The notes under the pieces: model-generated
Database searches by the model: none
What the model saw: the letters and a program-made list of their open reading frames with translations, nothing else
Told to the model about the DNA's origin: nothing
Shown: positions 16,486 through 24,261 of the stretch, piece by piece
How the letters are laid out: every line of letters begins with the position of its first letter
How positions within the stretch are numbered: the stretch's first letter is position 1
DNA from: Lentisphaeria bacterium
GTDB taxonomy: Bacteria; Verrucomicrobiota; Lentisphaeria; Victivallales; UBA1829
DNA: 37,864 nt
NCBI GenBank assembly: GCA_003526375.1
Contig: DPDG01000056.1
Coordinates: forward strand, 1-37,864
Direction: 5' to 3'
Translations under genes and position numbers: made by a program

Positions 16486-16740
16486 CTATCTTAATTGAAT
16501 GACAGCCGTTTCCTGTGAAATCAGTTTTCTCGTGATTTTGCCATATGGAGTATCGAACTCAGCCATTATGACGGAAGGTGACTCGTTGAGAACCAGCAAC
16601 CACTCCTTTCCTGCATTTTTCCAATGTGAAAAACTGATCCGGGGATCAGAAACTTTCACCGGTGAAGGAACGACAGCAATACCATTCAAAACAGGAGCCA
16701 GTTGTTCCAATTCGGAAGTGTAAAAACAATGTTCCTGCAA
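16486..16740 (-). pseudogene. 3' remnant of a probable glycan-active enzyme gene
   Basis: The frame encodes at most 84 residues. Its C-terminal part ('DPRISFSHWKNAGKEWLLVLNESPS' split around a beta-rich end '...AVIQLR') looks like the last beta-sandwich of a large glycoside hydrolase rather than a complete protein. It has no ribosome site of its own but keeps a good terminator (16407-16452). On its upstream side homology is replaced, at about 16713-16740, by the serine-recombinase tail on the other strand. I infer that an insertion or deletion removed the rest of the gene. The exact enzyme family cannot be told from this fragment. Confidence 0.5.
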
Positions 16741-17246
16741 TAGAAATTGAAAATGCAGTATGTGAGCAACTGAAAAATCATAAGCCAGATATTCATTTCC
16801 TGCGAGGTTTTGCAGATCGGTTAAATCATTGTCGGCAGGAACGCAAAAAATTATATGTTCCTGAATTGGAAGAGATAAAACCTGCTATTGCAGAAGCCAG
16901 AAAAGAACAGAAGAAAATCTATGACATTTTTCTTTCAGGCATAATTTCAAAGGATAATTCAGCTTTGTTTAATGACCGCCTCCAATCGACCAATGAAGAA
17001 CTCATGGGGCTAGAGGCAAAAAAAGAATTTATAAAGGCAGAAATAGATCGAGCAGACAATAATATCACAGACGTAATGGAAAGTATCATCAAAGAAATGC
17101 TCACTATGGCAGATTACTTGCAGAAAATGCCAGAAGATTCAGAAAGTAGAAAACGTCTTATCCTAAGCCTATATTGACAGAGTTACGATCAACGGAAGAC
17201 AAAACAATCAAAATTGAGTTCAAGAATTTTACGACTAACACAGGAA
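16713..17246 (+). pseudogene. Serine-recombinase C-terminal remnant, frameshifted
   Basis: The reading frame from about 16713 gives 'KCKNNVPAIEIENAVCEQLKNH', which resembles the end of the zinc-ribbon and the linker of large serine recombinases. A long Lys/Glu-rich coiled coil follows ('KPAIAEARKEQKKIYDIFL', 'KKEFIKAEIDRADNNITDV') up to a stop at 17175-17177. A second frame then continues with 'TELRSTEDKTIKIEFKNF', a usual recombinase C-terminal strand, so a frameshift near 17165-17175 is likely. The catalytic domain with its Ser nucleophile is absent. The remnant stops where tRNA-Gln(CUG) begins. It points to an old integrative element that has mostly decayed. Confidence 0.7.
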
Positions 17247-17247
17247 A

Positions 17248-17321
17248 TGGCTGCCCGACCTGGACTCGAACCAAGACAAACTGAACCAGAATCAGTTGTG
17301 CTACCATTACACCATCGGGCA
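17248..17321 (-). tRNA. tRNA-Gln (anticodon CUG)
   Basis: Read on the minus strand, the gene starts TGCCCGA and ends TCGGGCA-G-CCA, giving a seven-pair acceptor stem and an encoded CCA. The anticodon stem ACTGA/TCAGT encloses TTCTGGT with anticodon CTG. The T arm is CTTGG-TTCGAGT-CCAGG. A sigma70-type promoter lies upstream (17341-17368). The 3' end faces the recombinase remnant and the ibr-like cassette. Confidence 0.95.
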
Positions 17322-17340
17322 GAAATCTGATGATGCATTT

Positions 17341-17368
17341 AATTTACTCAACTTTTGTTTTTTGTCAA
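17341..17368 (-). promoter_or_regulatory. Sigma70-type promoter of tRNA-Gln
   Basis: On the minus strand TTGACA (17368-17363) and TAAATT (17346-17341) are separated by 16 bases. The -10 ends 19 bases from the tRNA 5' end. Confidence 0.7.
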
Positions 17369-17430
17369 ATCAAAATCTGAAAAAATTAAGCTTTTTTCGC
17401 TTCCGCCTGTATCATTGCTCCGGAAAAAAG

Positions 17431-17459
17431 TTGACAGAACACAAGCATCACTGTAAAGT
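17431..17459 (+). promoter_or_regulatory. Sigma70-type promoter of the DUF2271 gene
   Basis: TTGACA at 17431-17436 and TAAAGT at 17454-17459, spacer 17, give a leader of about 20 bases before the AAGGAGG ribosome site at 17474-17480. Confidence 0.7.
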
Positions 17460-17486
17460 ATCCCAACTTATACAAGGAGGTTCTTT

Positions 17487-18059
17487 ATGCGATGTATCCG
17501 TGATCTGAAATTCTTTCTCGCCGCCGGAATCTTTGTCATGTCGGGAATTGCAATCTCTGCCGATGCCGTGGAAAAGAAAGCCTCGCCGTCTGTAAAGATT
17601 TCATTCCCTTACATCAGGCAATCCGGAATCGCCAGCAACCAGTTCGCAGTCTGGGTGGAAAATGCAAACAGACAGTTCATCAAAACACTTTATGTTACAA
17701 GCTACACGGGAAAAGGCGGTTATGCGGTCCGCAAGGACTGCGTCCCCACATGGGTCAGGCGCTCCGGAGCGGCAAATACGCCGAAAACGGAACTGGATGC
17801 CGTCTCCGGCGCCACACCGGTCTCGGGAACACTCACCTATACCTGGGACTGCAAGGGAAAAGACGGGAAAATCATCGCCCCCGGGAAATATAAGATTTTT
17901 GTCGAAGGAACCCTCCGCTGGAAAAGCCGTGTGCTCTATACCGCCAATATCACAGTCGGGAAAAACGCTGACACGGCCCGGGCGCAGCCGCAGTATTCCG
18001 TGAAATCCGACAATCACGGCAATATGATCGGAACAGTGACGGCAACCTACACACCATAG
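17487..18059 (+). CDS. Secreted DUF2271 domain protein
   Basis: The 190-residue product has a signal peptide (about residues 1-27, 'FFLAAGIFVMSGIAISADA'). The rest matches the DUF2271 family: 'NQFAVWVENANRQFIKTLYVT', 'GKGGYAVRKDCVPTWVRRSG', 'ELDAVSGATPVSGTLTYTWD' and 'IIAPGKYKIFVEGTLRWKSRV'. Family members are periplasmic and often sit beside flavin-transfer (ApbE) or thiamine-related membrane genes, but no such partner is present here. It has its own promoter and an optimal AAGGAGG site six bases before the ATG. The next gene, rpsA, has a separate promoter, so this gene is probably monocistronic. The precise role is unknown. Confidence 0.88.
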   Translation: MRCIRDLKFFLAAGIFVMSGIAISADAVEKKASPSVKISFPYIRQSGIASNQFAVWVENANRQFIKTLYVTSYTGKGGYAVRKDCVPTWVRRSGAANTPKTELDAVSGATPVSGTLTYTWDCKGKDGKIIAPGKYKIFVEGTLRWKSRVLYTANITVGKNADTARAQPQYSVKSDNHGNMIGTVTATYTP

Positions 18060-18121
18060 GTTGAAAATCACGGCAGACCGGCATTCATCCATGATAAATG
18101 CCTGAAAACTCGGCAGAGAGC

Positions 18122-18150
18122 TTGACAACTTGCCGATAAGAGGATATGTT
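18122..18150 (+). promoter_or_regulatory. Sigma70-type promoter of rpsA
   Basis: TTGACA at 18122-18127 and TATGTT at 18145-18150 are spaced by 17 bases. The start of transcription would be near 18157, giving a leader of about 85 bases. Confidence 0.75.
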
Positions 18151-18168
18151 ATTCATTCAATCATAGGT

Positions 18169-18193
18169 GTGTGCGGACACGGTGTCCGTACGC
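18169..18193 (+). promoter_or_regulatory. Hairpin in the rpsA leader
   Basis: GTGCGGAC (18171-18178) pairs with GTCCGTAC (18184-18191), eight pairs including one G-U around a five-base loop. It is inside the predicted mRNA leader. No Shine-Dalgarno sequence is seen directly before the ATG at 18242, as in many S1 genes, whose leaders mediate autoregulation by S1. Control by this hairpin is inferred. Confidence 0.45.
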
Positions 18194-18241
18194 AGGGAGT
18201 TTCCTTACCAGGTAACGGAACCAAACAAAGAAAACAACAAA

Positions 18242-19978
18242 ATGACAACAGAAAACACAAAAAGCTATGTTGATCTGAGCAGCAATGTCTCCATGGACGA
18301 ACTGCTGAACGGCACCGAAAAAAGCAACAACTTCGCCGAGGGCTCCATCGTTCCCGGCAAAATCGTCGAGAAAAGACAGGACGGTGCTCTCGTAGACATC
18401 GGCTACAAGGCGGAAGGCTTTATCCCCAGCACAGAATTCAGAAACTGGAGTGAAGCTCAGGTCGGCGACAATGTGGACGTTTTCCTCGAAGCGATCGAGA
18501 ATGAAAATAATATGCCTGAGATCAGTCTCTCCAAGGCAAACTTCATCAAGTCCTGGGAAAAGATCACATCCGAATACGGCGAAGGCAGCATCATCAAGGG
18601 ACTCATGAAACACCGTGTCAAAGGCGGTATCATCATCGACCTCAACGGCGTCGAGGCGTTCCTCCCCGGCTCCCAGATCGATATCGGCCCCGTCAAGAAC
18701 ATGGACGAGTTCATCGGCAAAGAATATGACCTCAAGATCCTCAAGATCAATCAGGACCGCAAGAATATCGTCGTTTCCAGACGCGAGCTCCTCGAAGAGT
18801 CCCGCAAGGATCGCAGATCCGCACTTCTCAAGGAAATGGAAGTCGGCCAGATCCGCAAGGGCATCGTCAAGAACATCACCGATTTCGGTGCGTTCATCGA
18901 TCTCGGCGGCGTAGACGGACTTCTCCATATCACAGATATGTCCTGGGGCAGAATCTCCCATCCGTCCGAAATGCTCGAACTCGGTCAGGAGATCGAAGTC
19001 ATGATCCTCGATATCGACTTCGAGAAAGAGCGCGTTTCTCTCGGACTCAAACAGAAATCCAAGAACCCGTGGGATGAAGTCGAATCCAAATATGCCGTCG
19101 GCAACATCGTCAAAGGACGTATTGTCAACATCATGCCTTACGGTGCATTCGTCGAAATCGAACAGGGGGTCGAAGGTCTGATCCATGTCTCCGAAATGTC
19201 CTGGACCAAGCGCGTCACCAAAGCCGGTGATGTGGTCAGCGTCGGCGAAGAAGTCGAAGCTGTTGTGCTCGACATCGACAAGGAAGGCAAGAAGATCTCT
19301 CTCGGACTCCGCCAGAAGACACGCAATCCGTGGGAAGTCCTCGCGGAGAAATATCCTGCCGGCAGCCGCATCAAGGGCAAAGTCCGCAACATGACCAGCT
19401 ACGGTGCGTTCGTCGAAATTGAAAACGACATCGACGGAATGATCCATGTCTCCGATATGTCCTGGACACGCAAGATCAACAACCCGAACGAAGTTCTCAA
19501 AGTCGGCGACGAAGTGGATGCCGTAATCCTCGACATTGATCCGCAGCAGCAGAGAATCTCTCTCGGGCTCAAACAGACCGAAGACGATCCGTGGGCGAAC
19601 ATCGAGACCCTTTACAAGATCGGTGATGTCGTCAAGGGCAAAGTCACCAAGATTACGGCGTTCGGCGCTTTCATCGAGCTCTCTCACAAGATCGACGGAC
19701 TTGTTCACATCTCCCAGATCAGCAAAGACCGCGTTGAGAAAGTCAAAGACAAACTCGCTCTCGGTCAGGAGATCGAGGCCAGAGTCATCAAGATCGACAA
19801 GGAAGAACGTCGGATCGGGCTCAGCATCAAGGCTCTTGAAGAAGGTTACACCGAAGACGACCTGAAGGCGGCGGGAGAAGAAGTTTCCGCGGCTCTCAAG
19901 CCGGGTGCGGCTCTCGTCGATATGGGCAAAGTCATCGGCGATGCTCTCGACGACCTTGATGTCAGCGAAAATAACTGA
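18242..19978 (+). CDS. rpsA: 30S ribosomal protein S1
   Basis: The 578 residues contain six S1 RNA-binding repeats. The first two are divergent ('GSIVPGKIVEKRQDGALVDIG' and 'GSIIKGLMKHRVKGGIIIDL'). Four typical ones follow, with 'DFGAFIDLGGVDGLLHITDM', 'PYGAFVEIEQGVEGLIHVSEM', 'SYGAFVEIENDIDGMIHVSDM' and 'AFGAFIELSHKIDGLVHISQI'. S1 helps bind and unfold mRNA at the 30S subunit. ATG 18242 is preferred to an upstream in-frame ATG at 18167, because domain spacing fits the family and 18167 would fall at the leader hairpin. Codon use is strongly biased to GTC/CTC/ATC, typical for a highly expressed gene. It is followed 37 bases later by the unrecognised gene at 20016. Confidence 0.97.
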   Translation: MTTENTKSYVDLSSNVSMDELLNGTEKSNNFAEGSIVPGKIVEKRQDGALVDIGYKAEGFIPSTEFRNWSEAQVGDNVDVFLEAIENENNMPEISLSKANFIKSWEKITSEYGEGSIIKGLMKHRVKGGIIIDLNGVEAFLPGSQIDIGPVKNMDEFIGKEYDLKILKINQDRKNIVVSRRELLEESRKDRRSALLKEMEVGQIRKGIVKNITDFGAFIDLGGVDGLLHITDMSWGRISHPSEMLELGQEIEVMILDIDFEKERVSLGLKQKSKNPWDEVESKYAVGNIVKGRIVNIMPYGAFVEIEQGVEGLIHVSEMSWTKRVTKAGDVVSVGEEVEAVVLDIDKEGKKISLGLRQKTRNPWEVLAEKYPAGSRIKGKVRNMTSYGAFVEIENDIDGMIHVSDMSWTRKINNPNEVLKVGDEVDAVILDIDPQQQRISLGLKQTEDDPWANIETLYKIGDVVKGKVTKITAFGAFIELSHKIDGLVHISQISKDRVEKVKDKLALGQEIEARVIKIDKEERRIGLSIKALEEGYTEDDLKAAGEEVSAALKPGAALVDMGKVIGDALDDLDVSENN

Positions 19979-20015
19979 TCATTACTGATCCGCAAAGCAA
20001 GGGAGGCGTGTTCTG

Positions 20016-21095
20016 ATGTCTGAATTGAAGAAAAATACTCAAATGTTTTTCGATTTCGGATCGGGTGAGGAAAACACCCCGGAGGACGCGTCCCTGAACG
20101 ATGATCTGCTCTCGGTGTTTGAAGAAGAAACTCCGGAAGAGATCGAAGTTGTCGAGCTTGAGGATTATGAAGAAGAATGGGCGGATGTTCCCGTGGAAGA
20201 GGCGGCAGAGAAAGAACCGCAGCCGCTTCCGGCGGAAGCCTCCGCTCAATCTGTCTCCGGATCTCCTGCCGCTGTGCAGGAAAAAGAAGCTCCCGCCGCC
20301 GGCAAGACGGAGGAAGTTGTGGAAGTCATACAGCGCGTCCCTGCAAAGAAGCAGGAGCTGAGTCCGCAGACATTGAAACGCGCGGCGCTCGCATTTCTTG
20401 CGGCGCTGAATCCCACCGGGCTTGCATTGTCCGTTCCCACGCGATTGAAAAAATTTCAGGCTGACGCTGCGGCGTTCTGGTCTGAACCGGCCAGCAGGCG
20501 CGGCATACTCCGGGTTACGAAAACAGTGATCGTCGAGACCAGTTTTGAGAATATCATTTCCATGGATTGCTCCAATCGGCGTGAACTGACGGCGCTTCTT
20601 TCCGCGGCAAAGCTGGAACGTTGCAATCTTGAAGCGGAAATCCGCCGGACGGAACCGCATCTGAAGGAAATGGACACCTTGTTTGTCGATTTTGATTCCT
20701 GGGATTACAAGAGAAGCTCCAACAAAGCCTACAAACAGTGCCTGAAACGTATTGACGAGCTGGAATACGCACTCTATCATGGAAGCCGTCTGGACAAAAT
20801 ACGGACAGCAAAAACCGCCTCACAGCTTTATCTGGCAGTTCCGGAAAATACGGTAAAGCCGAATGAAATCGCCGATTCATGGGGCTTGATTTATGTCATG
20901 CCGGACCTCACTTTCCGTCTTGTCAAAGAGCCGGAAACATGGAACTGCCCCGAAGAAAACATGAACCATCTGGCGCAGAATATCGCCGCATCCGCCATGC
21001 GCGACGTGTTGTTCTCCAACGGCATCTATACTGATAAAACCGGCTCGGCGCCGTGTCTCGGTCCCGTTCCGCGCAGACGCCGCCTCAACCGCTGA
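20016..21095 (+). CDS. Unrecognised acidic protein, possible degenerate MmcB-like fold at C-terminus
   Basis: The 359-residue protein has no signal peptide. Residues 1 to about 110 are low-complexity and very acidic (many Glu/Asp, then Pro/Ala). A more ordered region from about 125 on has 'FWSEPASRRGILRVTKTVIVE', then Lys/Arg-rich helices. The segment 'SQLYLAVPENTVKPNEIADSWGLIYVMP' is reminiscent of the end of PD-(D/E)XK proteins such as MmcB, in which a 'VPE...WGL' strand follows the nuclease core. The catalytic E-x-K is not recognisable, so any nuclease activity is doubtful. GGGAGG precedes the ATG. It lies between rpsA and the LpxL-like gene (19 bases downstream). Function unknown. Confidence 0.7.
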   Translation: MSELKKNTQMFFDFGSGEENTPEDASLNDDLLSVFEEETPEEIEVVELEDYEEEWADVPVEEAAEKEPQPLPAEASAQSVSGSPAAVQEKEAPAAGKTEEVVEVIQRVPAKKQELSPQTLKRAALAFLAALNPTGLALSVPTRLKKFQADAAAFWSEPASRRGILRVTKTVIVETSFENIISMDCSNRRELTALLSAAKLERCNLEAEIRRTEPHLKEMDTLFVDFDSWDYKRSSNKAYKQCLKRIDELEYALYHGSRLDKIRTAKTASQLYLAVPENTVKPNEIADSWGLIYVMPDLTFRLVKEPETWNCPEENMNHLAQNIAASAMRDVLFSNGIYTDKTGSAPCLGPVPRRRRLNR

Positions 21096-21114
21096 TGCGG
21101 CAGGAGGGGGTGTC

Positions 21115-22137
21115 ATGAACATATTCCGGAAAATCAAGGCTTATGCCGAATACCTCTTTGCCCTCGGAGCATTCAAGCTGATGGGGGTTCTGCCTTACCG
21201 TTCGTTTGCATCTCTGGGACGCATTTTCGGCGGGCTCCTTTATTTCATCCCCGGATTCGGCTCTCTGTGCCGGACCAACATCCGTGCGGCGTTCCCCGAA
21301 AAAAGTGAAAAGGAAATCAGGAAAATCGCCCGCAGAAGCCTGGAAAATCTGGTCCGGACTCTTTGCGAATTTTTCTGGGCAACGGCTCATCCGCAGGAGT
21401 TTGCAGAAATCGTCGATCTGACGGATTGCCGCGCATGTGCGGAAAAAGGACTCCGCATGACGGAAAACGGCACAGGCGCGATTCTCGTTACGCCTCATCT
21501 GGGCAACTGGGAGTTCGCCGGACGGGTTCTCGCCCAGCTTTTCCAATATAAAATGGCAACGGTGGTCAAAACCGCCCGTAATCCGTATCTTGATCGGCTG
21601 ATCAGTGCCGGACGTGTCTCCGGCGATGTCCGCATCATCCATTCCAAAGGTGCGGCGCGCAGCATGAAAAAGGCGTTGGACGAAGGTTATACGATCGGTA
21701 TTCTGATCGACCAGAATACGCGCATCCGCAACGGCGGAGTGTTTGTAAATCTCTTCGGGATTCCGGTTCCGGTAAGCCGCGCCCCGGCAGGGCTGTCAAG
21801 GTCCAGAAACCGTTTTGTCGCCATCGGCACCGTTCTGCGGACGGAAGGCAAATTCAAAGCGATTCTCCGTGAGCTGCCCAGACCCTCCGCGGAATATGAA
21901 AGCGACGAGGAGTTGATTCAGGCGTTGACGGACATCACAGAGGAATTCATCCGCATGGCGCCGGATCAATATCTCTGGCTATATAAACGTTTCCAGTATA
22001 TCCCGGAGAATGTATCTCCGGAAATCCGCAGACGCTATCCGGCTTACGCCAGAGTCCCCAATAAGCGTTTCTTCTCCATGAAAGCCAAGATAGAAAAGTA
22101 CAAAAAAGATCAGGCAGCGGAAAAAGCCGACAGATAA
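21115..22137 (+). CDS. lpxL: LpxL/HtrB-family lipid A acyltransferase-like protein
   Basis: The 340 residues match the LpxL/HtrB (lysophospholipid acyltransferase) family that adds secondary acyl chains to lipid A at the inner membrane. A hydrophobic N-terminal segment ('YLFALGAFKLMGVLPYRSF') is followed by 'CRTNIRAAFPEKSEKEIRKI' and the catalytic H-X4-E motif HLGNWE (His128 to Glu133). Next are 'VVKTARNPYLDRLI', 'IGILIDQNTR' and 'APDQYLWLYKRFQ'. All expected motifs are present, although 'SRSRNRFVAIG' replaces the more usual 'AxATGAPVVP' region. GGAGGGGG is the ribosome site. It ends 16 bases before the convergent AraC gene. Its presence indicates a lipid-A-like outer membrane. The exact acyl position cannot be inferred. 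Confidence 0.88.
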   Translation: MNIFRKIKAYAEYLFALGAFKLMGVLPYRSFASLGRIFGGLLYFIPGFGSLCRTNIRAAFPEKSEKEIRKIARRSLENLVRTLCEFFWATAHPQEFAEIVDLTDCRACAEKGLRMTENGTGAILVTPHLGNWEFAGRVLAQLFQYKMATVVKTARNPYLDRLISAGRVSGDVRIIHSKGAARSMKKALDEGYTIGILIDQNTRIRNGGVFVNLFGIPVPVSRAPAGLSRSRNRFVAIGTVLRTEGKFKAILRELPRPSAEYESDEELIQALTDITEEFIRMAPDQYLWLYKRFQYIPENVSPEIRRRYPAYARVPNKRFFSMKAKIEKYKKDQAAEKADR

Positions 22138-22153
22138 TATGCCACGATAAAAT

Positions 22154-23005
22154 CTATTGCACCGCCGTTCTCCGGCATTCTCTGAATTCCGAGGGCGGCA
22201 TGCCGTTCATATCCCGGAAAAATTTTGCAAAGTAAAACTGGTTGCGGAAGCCCAGCTCCTTTGCAATATCACCGATCGTCAGAGTGCTTTCACGCAAAAG
22301 GTAAAGCGCCTCCGAATTGCGGAGACGGCGCAGGTATTGGAGCGGCGAACAGGAATATTTCCGGTGCCACTGACGTTGAAAGGTCGAATAGGACCAGCCG
22401 TGTTCTTCGGCAAGCTGATTCAAGTCGATATCCTGCCTGAAATGAGTCTGCATATATTCCGTGATATTCAGGATGGCCTTTTCATTCCGGTCCAGATGCT
22501 CCTCCTGCTGCGGATAGACGGCTTCAAGCAGAAGCAGAGTCGCCAACTGGTCGATCCGGTCGGCCGCCCCCGGAAGAGCGGGGGAATTCATCGTTTTCTG
22601 CAGTTCCGTCAGATAGCGCATACACTCGGCGGGACGCGGAATTATGCGAATGTTCCGCCTGAAAAACTCAGGCGCAAAAAAGTTTCTCAGGTCCTCCTCC
22701 GCGCCTTCCCTGAATCCGATGTATAACTCATTCCATACGGGCGACGGCCAATATTTCTTTCGCTCCCCGGGCCAGTTCCACATCAGAAAGGGAGCGCACA
22801 GCTCCATACGGCTGCCGTTCTCCTCCAGAAAACCATGCCCGTCAAAAATGAACAGCACACTGGGCAGTATGAAATACCGGTCGATCAATTCGGTCTTATC
22901 CTGGATATAACCGATGCGCTCCACATTGAACGGATTGCGGAACACCCTCGGAATGTATTCCAGGTTGTTGACCGATTTTTGTATAGTGGTGACTGATTTT
23001 TTCAT
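22154..23005 (-). CDS. AraC-family transcriptional regulator
   Basis: The start at 23005 (283 residues) is preferred because GGGAAAG lies just upstream. An in-frame ATG at 23059 lacks a ribosome site and overlaps the divergent promoter. The N-terminal half is a cupin-like sensor ('LPSVLFIFDGHGFLEENG', 'MWNWPGERKKYWPSP'). The C-terminal 100 residues hold two helix-turn-helix units: 'DLNQLAEEHGWSYSTFQRQWH' and 'TIGDIAKELGFRNQFYFAKFFRDMNG', ending 'PPSEFRE'. It is divergent to the TIM-barrel gene at 23093, with 87 bases between, and probably controls it in response to a sugar. Confidence 0.9.
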   Translation of the reverse strand: MKKSVTTIQKSVNNLEYIPRVFRNPFNVERIGYIQDKTELIDRYFILPSVLFIFDGHGFLEENGSRMELCAPFLMWNWPGERKKYWPSPVWNELYIGFREGAEEDLRNFFAPEFFRRNIRIIPRPAECMRYLTELQKTMNSPALPGAADRIDQLATLLLLEAVYPQQEEHLDRNEKAILNITEYMQTHFRQDIDLNQLAEEHGWSYSTFQRQWHRKYSCSPLQYLRRLRNSEALYLLRESTLTIGDIAKELGFRNQFYFAKFFRDMNGMPPSEFRECRRTAVQ

Positions 23006-23015
23006 GCTTTCCCTG

Positions 23016-23043
23016 TTGCAAGATTCCTGAAATCGCATATAAT
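23016..23043 (+). promoter_or_regulatory. Promoter of the TIM-barrel protein gene
   Basis: TTGCAA (23016-23021) and TATAAT (23038-23043) are spaced by 16 bases, with the predicted start of transcription near 23050. It lies inside the divergent AraC upstream region. Confidence 0.65.
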
Positions 23044-23092
23044 ATAAAATATACTTCATGAAAAGCGAAAATCAAAAACAGGGAAAAAATCT

Positions 23093-24043
23093 ATGATCCG
23101 GAAAAAGCTGCTGACCGCATACTGCCTGAGTTACGGCAACTGGACCGTCATTCCCCGTCAGTGGGCGGAAAGCTTCGGCGAAATGAGCGATCTTGGATTT
23201 GACGCCGTGGCTCTTTCCTTCAGTGAAAGCGAAATGCGGTATGCCAGACGCACATTCGAAATGCAGATTGCAGCTGCACATCAGGCTGGAATCAAGGTTT
23301 TTGTCATTCCGAGCAGGATCGGCGGGCGCCTTGCCGGAGCCCCTCTCATGGGCAGTTTATGGTTACATGAAAATCCTTCGGCATGTCTGCCGGAGAACCC
23401 GGGCATCGCGTGTATCGAATCGCCGGAATTCCGTGAATGGAGTCTGGAATTCATCCGGACGCTGATCCGTGATTACGAGGTGGACGGCATCATCTGGGAT
23501 GAGCCGAAGGCAGCGGATTTCGTGACACGCCATCCTGCCGCAGTTGCCGCACTTGGCGAAGGTTACGGCAAGGAACACATCTGCCGGAGTTTCGCGGAAC
23601 TGATCGGAGACTGGACATCCGCCGCACGGCAGATACGCCCGGAACTGATTGTCTCAATCTTCAATATGCCCCATACCAGTCCTCAATTTACCGGTTTGTG
23701 CGCCGGACTTCCCGGAATCGACTATGCCGGGTTCGACGGCGGATTGTCTTTGCAGAGTTACTTTCATGAAACTCCGTCCAAGCATAAACCTTACCTTATG
23801 GAAACCTGGGCGAGAACCCTGAATGAGTGTGCGGAGCACCATTGCGGGACATTCGCCCTGATTGAAAATATGCTTCTTCCGGCGTCACAGCATGAAACAT
23901 TTGCAGAAAACCTGGAATCTTTCCTGAAATCGGCACAGCCGGACCATCTGGCGTGTTATTATTATGCACATGATAACGAAGTTCCGGAAGAAGCGCAGAA
24001 AATCACCATGGACATCATACACAAATTTTATTTGGACAAGTAA
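23093..24043 (+). CDS. Cytoplasmic TIM-barrel protein, putative glycoside hydrolase
   Basis: The 316 residues have no signal peptide. The pattern is that of a GH-A-like TIM barrel: 'ESFGEMSDLGFDAVALSFSE' as first strand-helix, 'AHQAGIKVFVIPSRIGG', 'VDGIIWDEPKAADF' with Glu137 at the end of a strand, 'IRPELIVSIFNMPH', and a late 'HKPYLMETWARTLNECAEHHC' with a further Glu. The 'W-D-E-P' motif is similar to 'NWEPY' and 'DYEPY' of the two large secreted proteins. It matches no GH family I can name. It is controlled, by position, by the divergent AraC regulator. It probably acts on imported oligosaccharides. Confidence 0.68.
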   Translation: MIRKKLLTAYCLSYGNWTVIPRQWAESFGEMSDLGFDAVALSFSESEMRYARRTFEMQIAAAHQAGIKVFVIPSRIGGRLAGAPLMGSLWLHENPSACLPENPGIACIESPEFREWSLEFIRTLIRDYEVDGIIWDEPKAADFVTRHPAAVAALGEGYGKEHICRSFAELIGDWTSAARQIRPELIVSIFNMPHTSPQFTGLCAGLPGIDYAGFDGGLSLQSYFHETPSKHKPYLMETWARTLNECAEHHCGTFALIENMLLPASQHETFAENLESFLKSAQPDHLACYYYAHDNEVPEEAQKITMDIIHKFYLDK

Positions 24044-24192
24044 TGGAGATCAGTATGAAACGAGTCAGATTCTTCACGTCGGTCAAGTCCCTGATCACAG
24101 AAAACTGTCATGCCTGTGTTTTTTGTTCCGGGGCGACACAAATTCCGCATCATGCAACTCTTGAAAAACGAGGCATTACATTCCCCCCATGA
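24043..24192 (+). CDS. Possible small peptide or remnant of a truncated gene
   Basis: An ATG at 24043 overlaps the TAA of the preceding gene (TAATG). A second in-frame ATG at 24055 has GGAG six bases upstream, so a start is well marked. The frame ends after 45 to 49 codons ('MKRVRFFTSVKSL...'), with two Cys in 'NCHACVFC'. No family is recognised. It may be the start of a lost third gene of this operon. Confidence 0.3.
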   Translation: MEISMKRVRFFTSVKSLITENCHACVFCSGATQIPHHATLEKRGITFPP

Positions 24193-24261
24193 AAAAGAAT
24201 GGTTCCGGGTGGTGGAAATAAGCGCAGACAGACCGATGTTGTCCAGCTGACAGCGAATCAT

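Noticed and set aside
13733..17247. A direct repeat of the tRNA-Gln 3' end as the left attachment site of the suspected island
   Set aside because: No copy of the tRNA 3' sequence was found by eye near 13737 or in the AT-rich stretch, so no attachment site is annotated.
18161..19708. A 515-codon open frame on the minus strand
   Set aside because: It is antisense to rpsA. Its repetitive Asp/Phe/Val product mirrors the S1 repeats and biased codons of rpsA.
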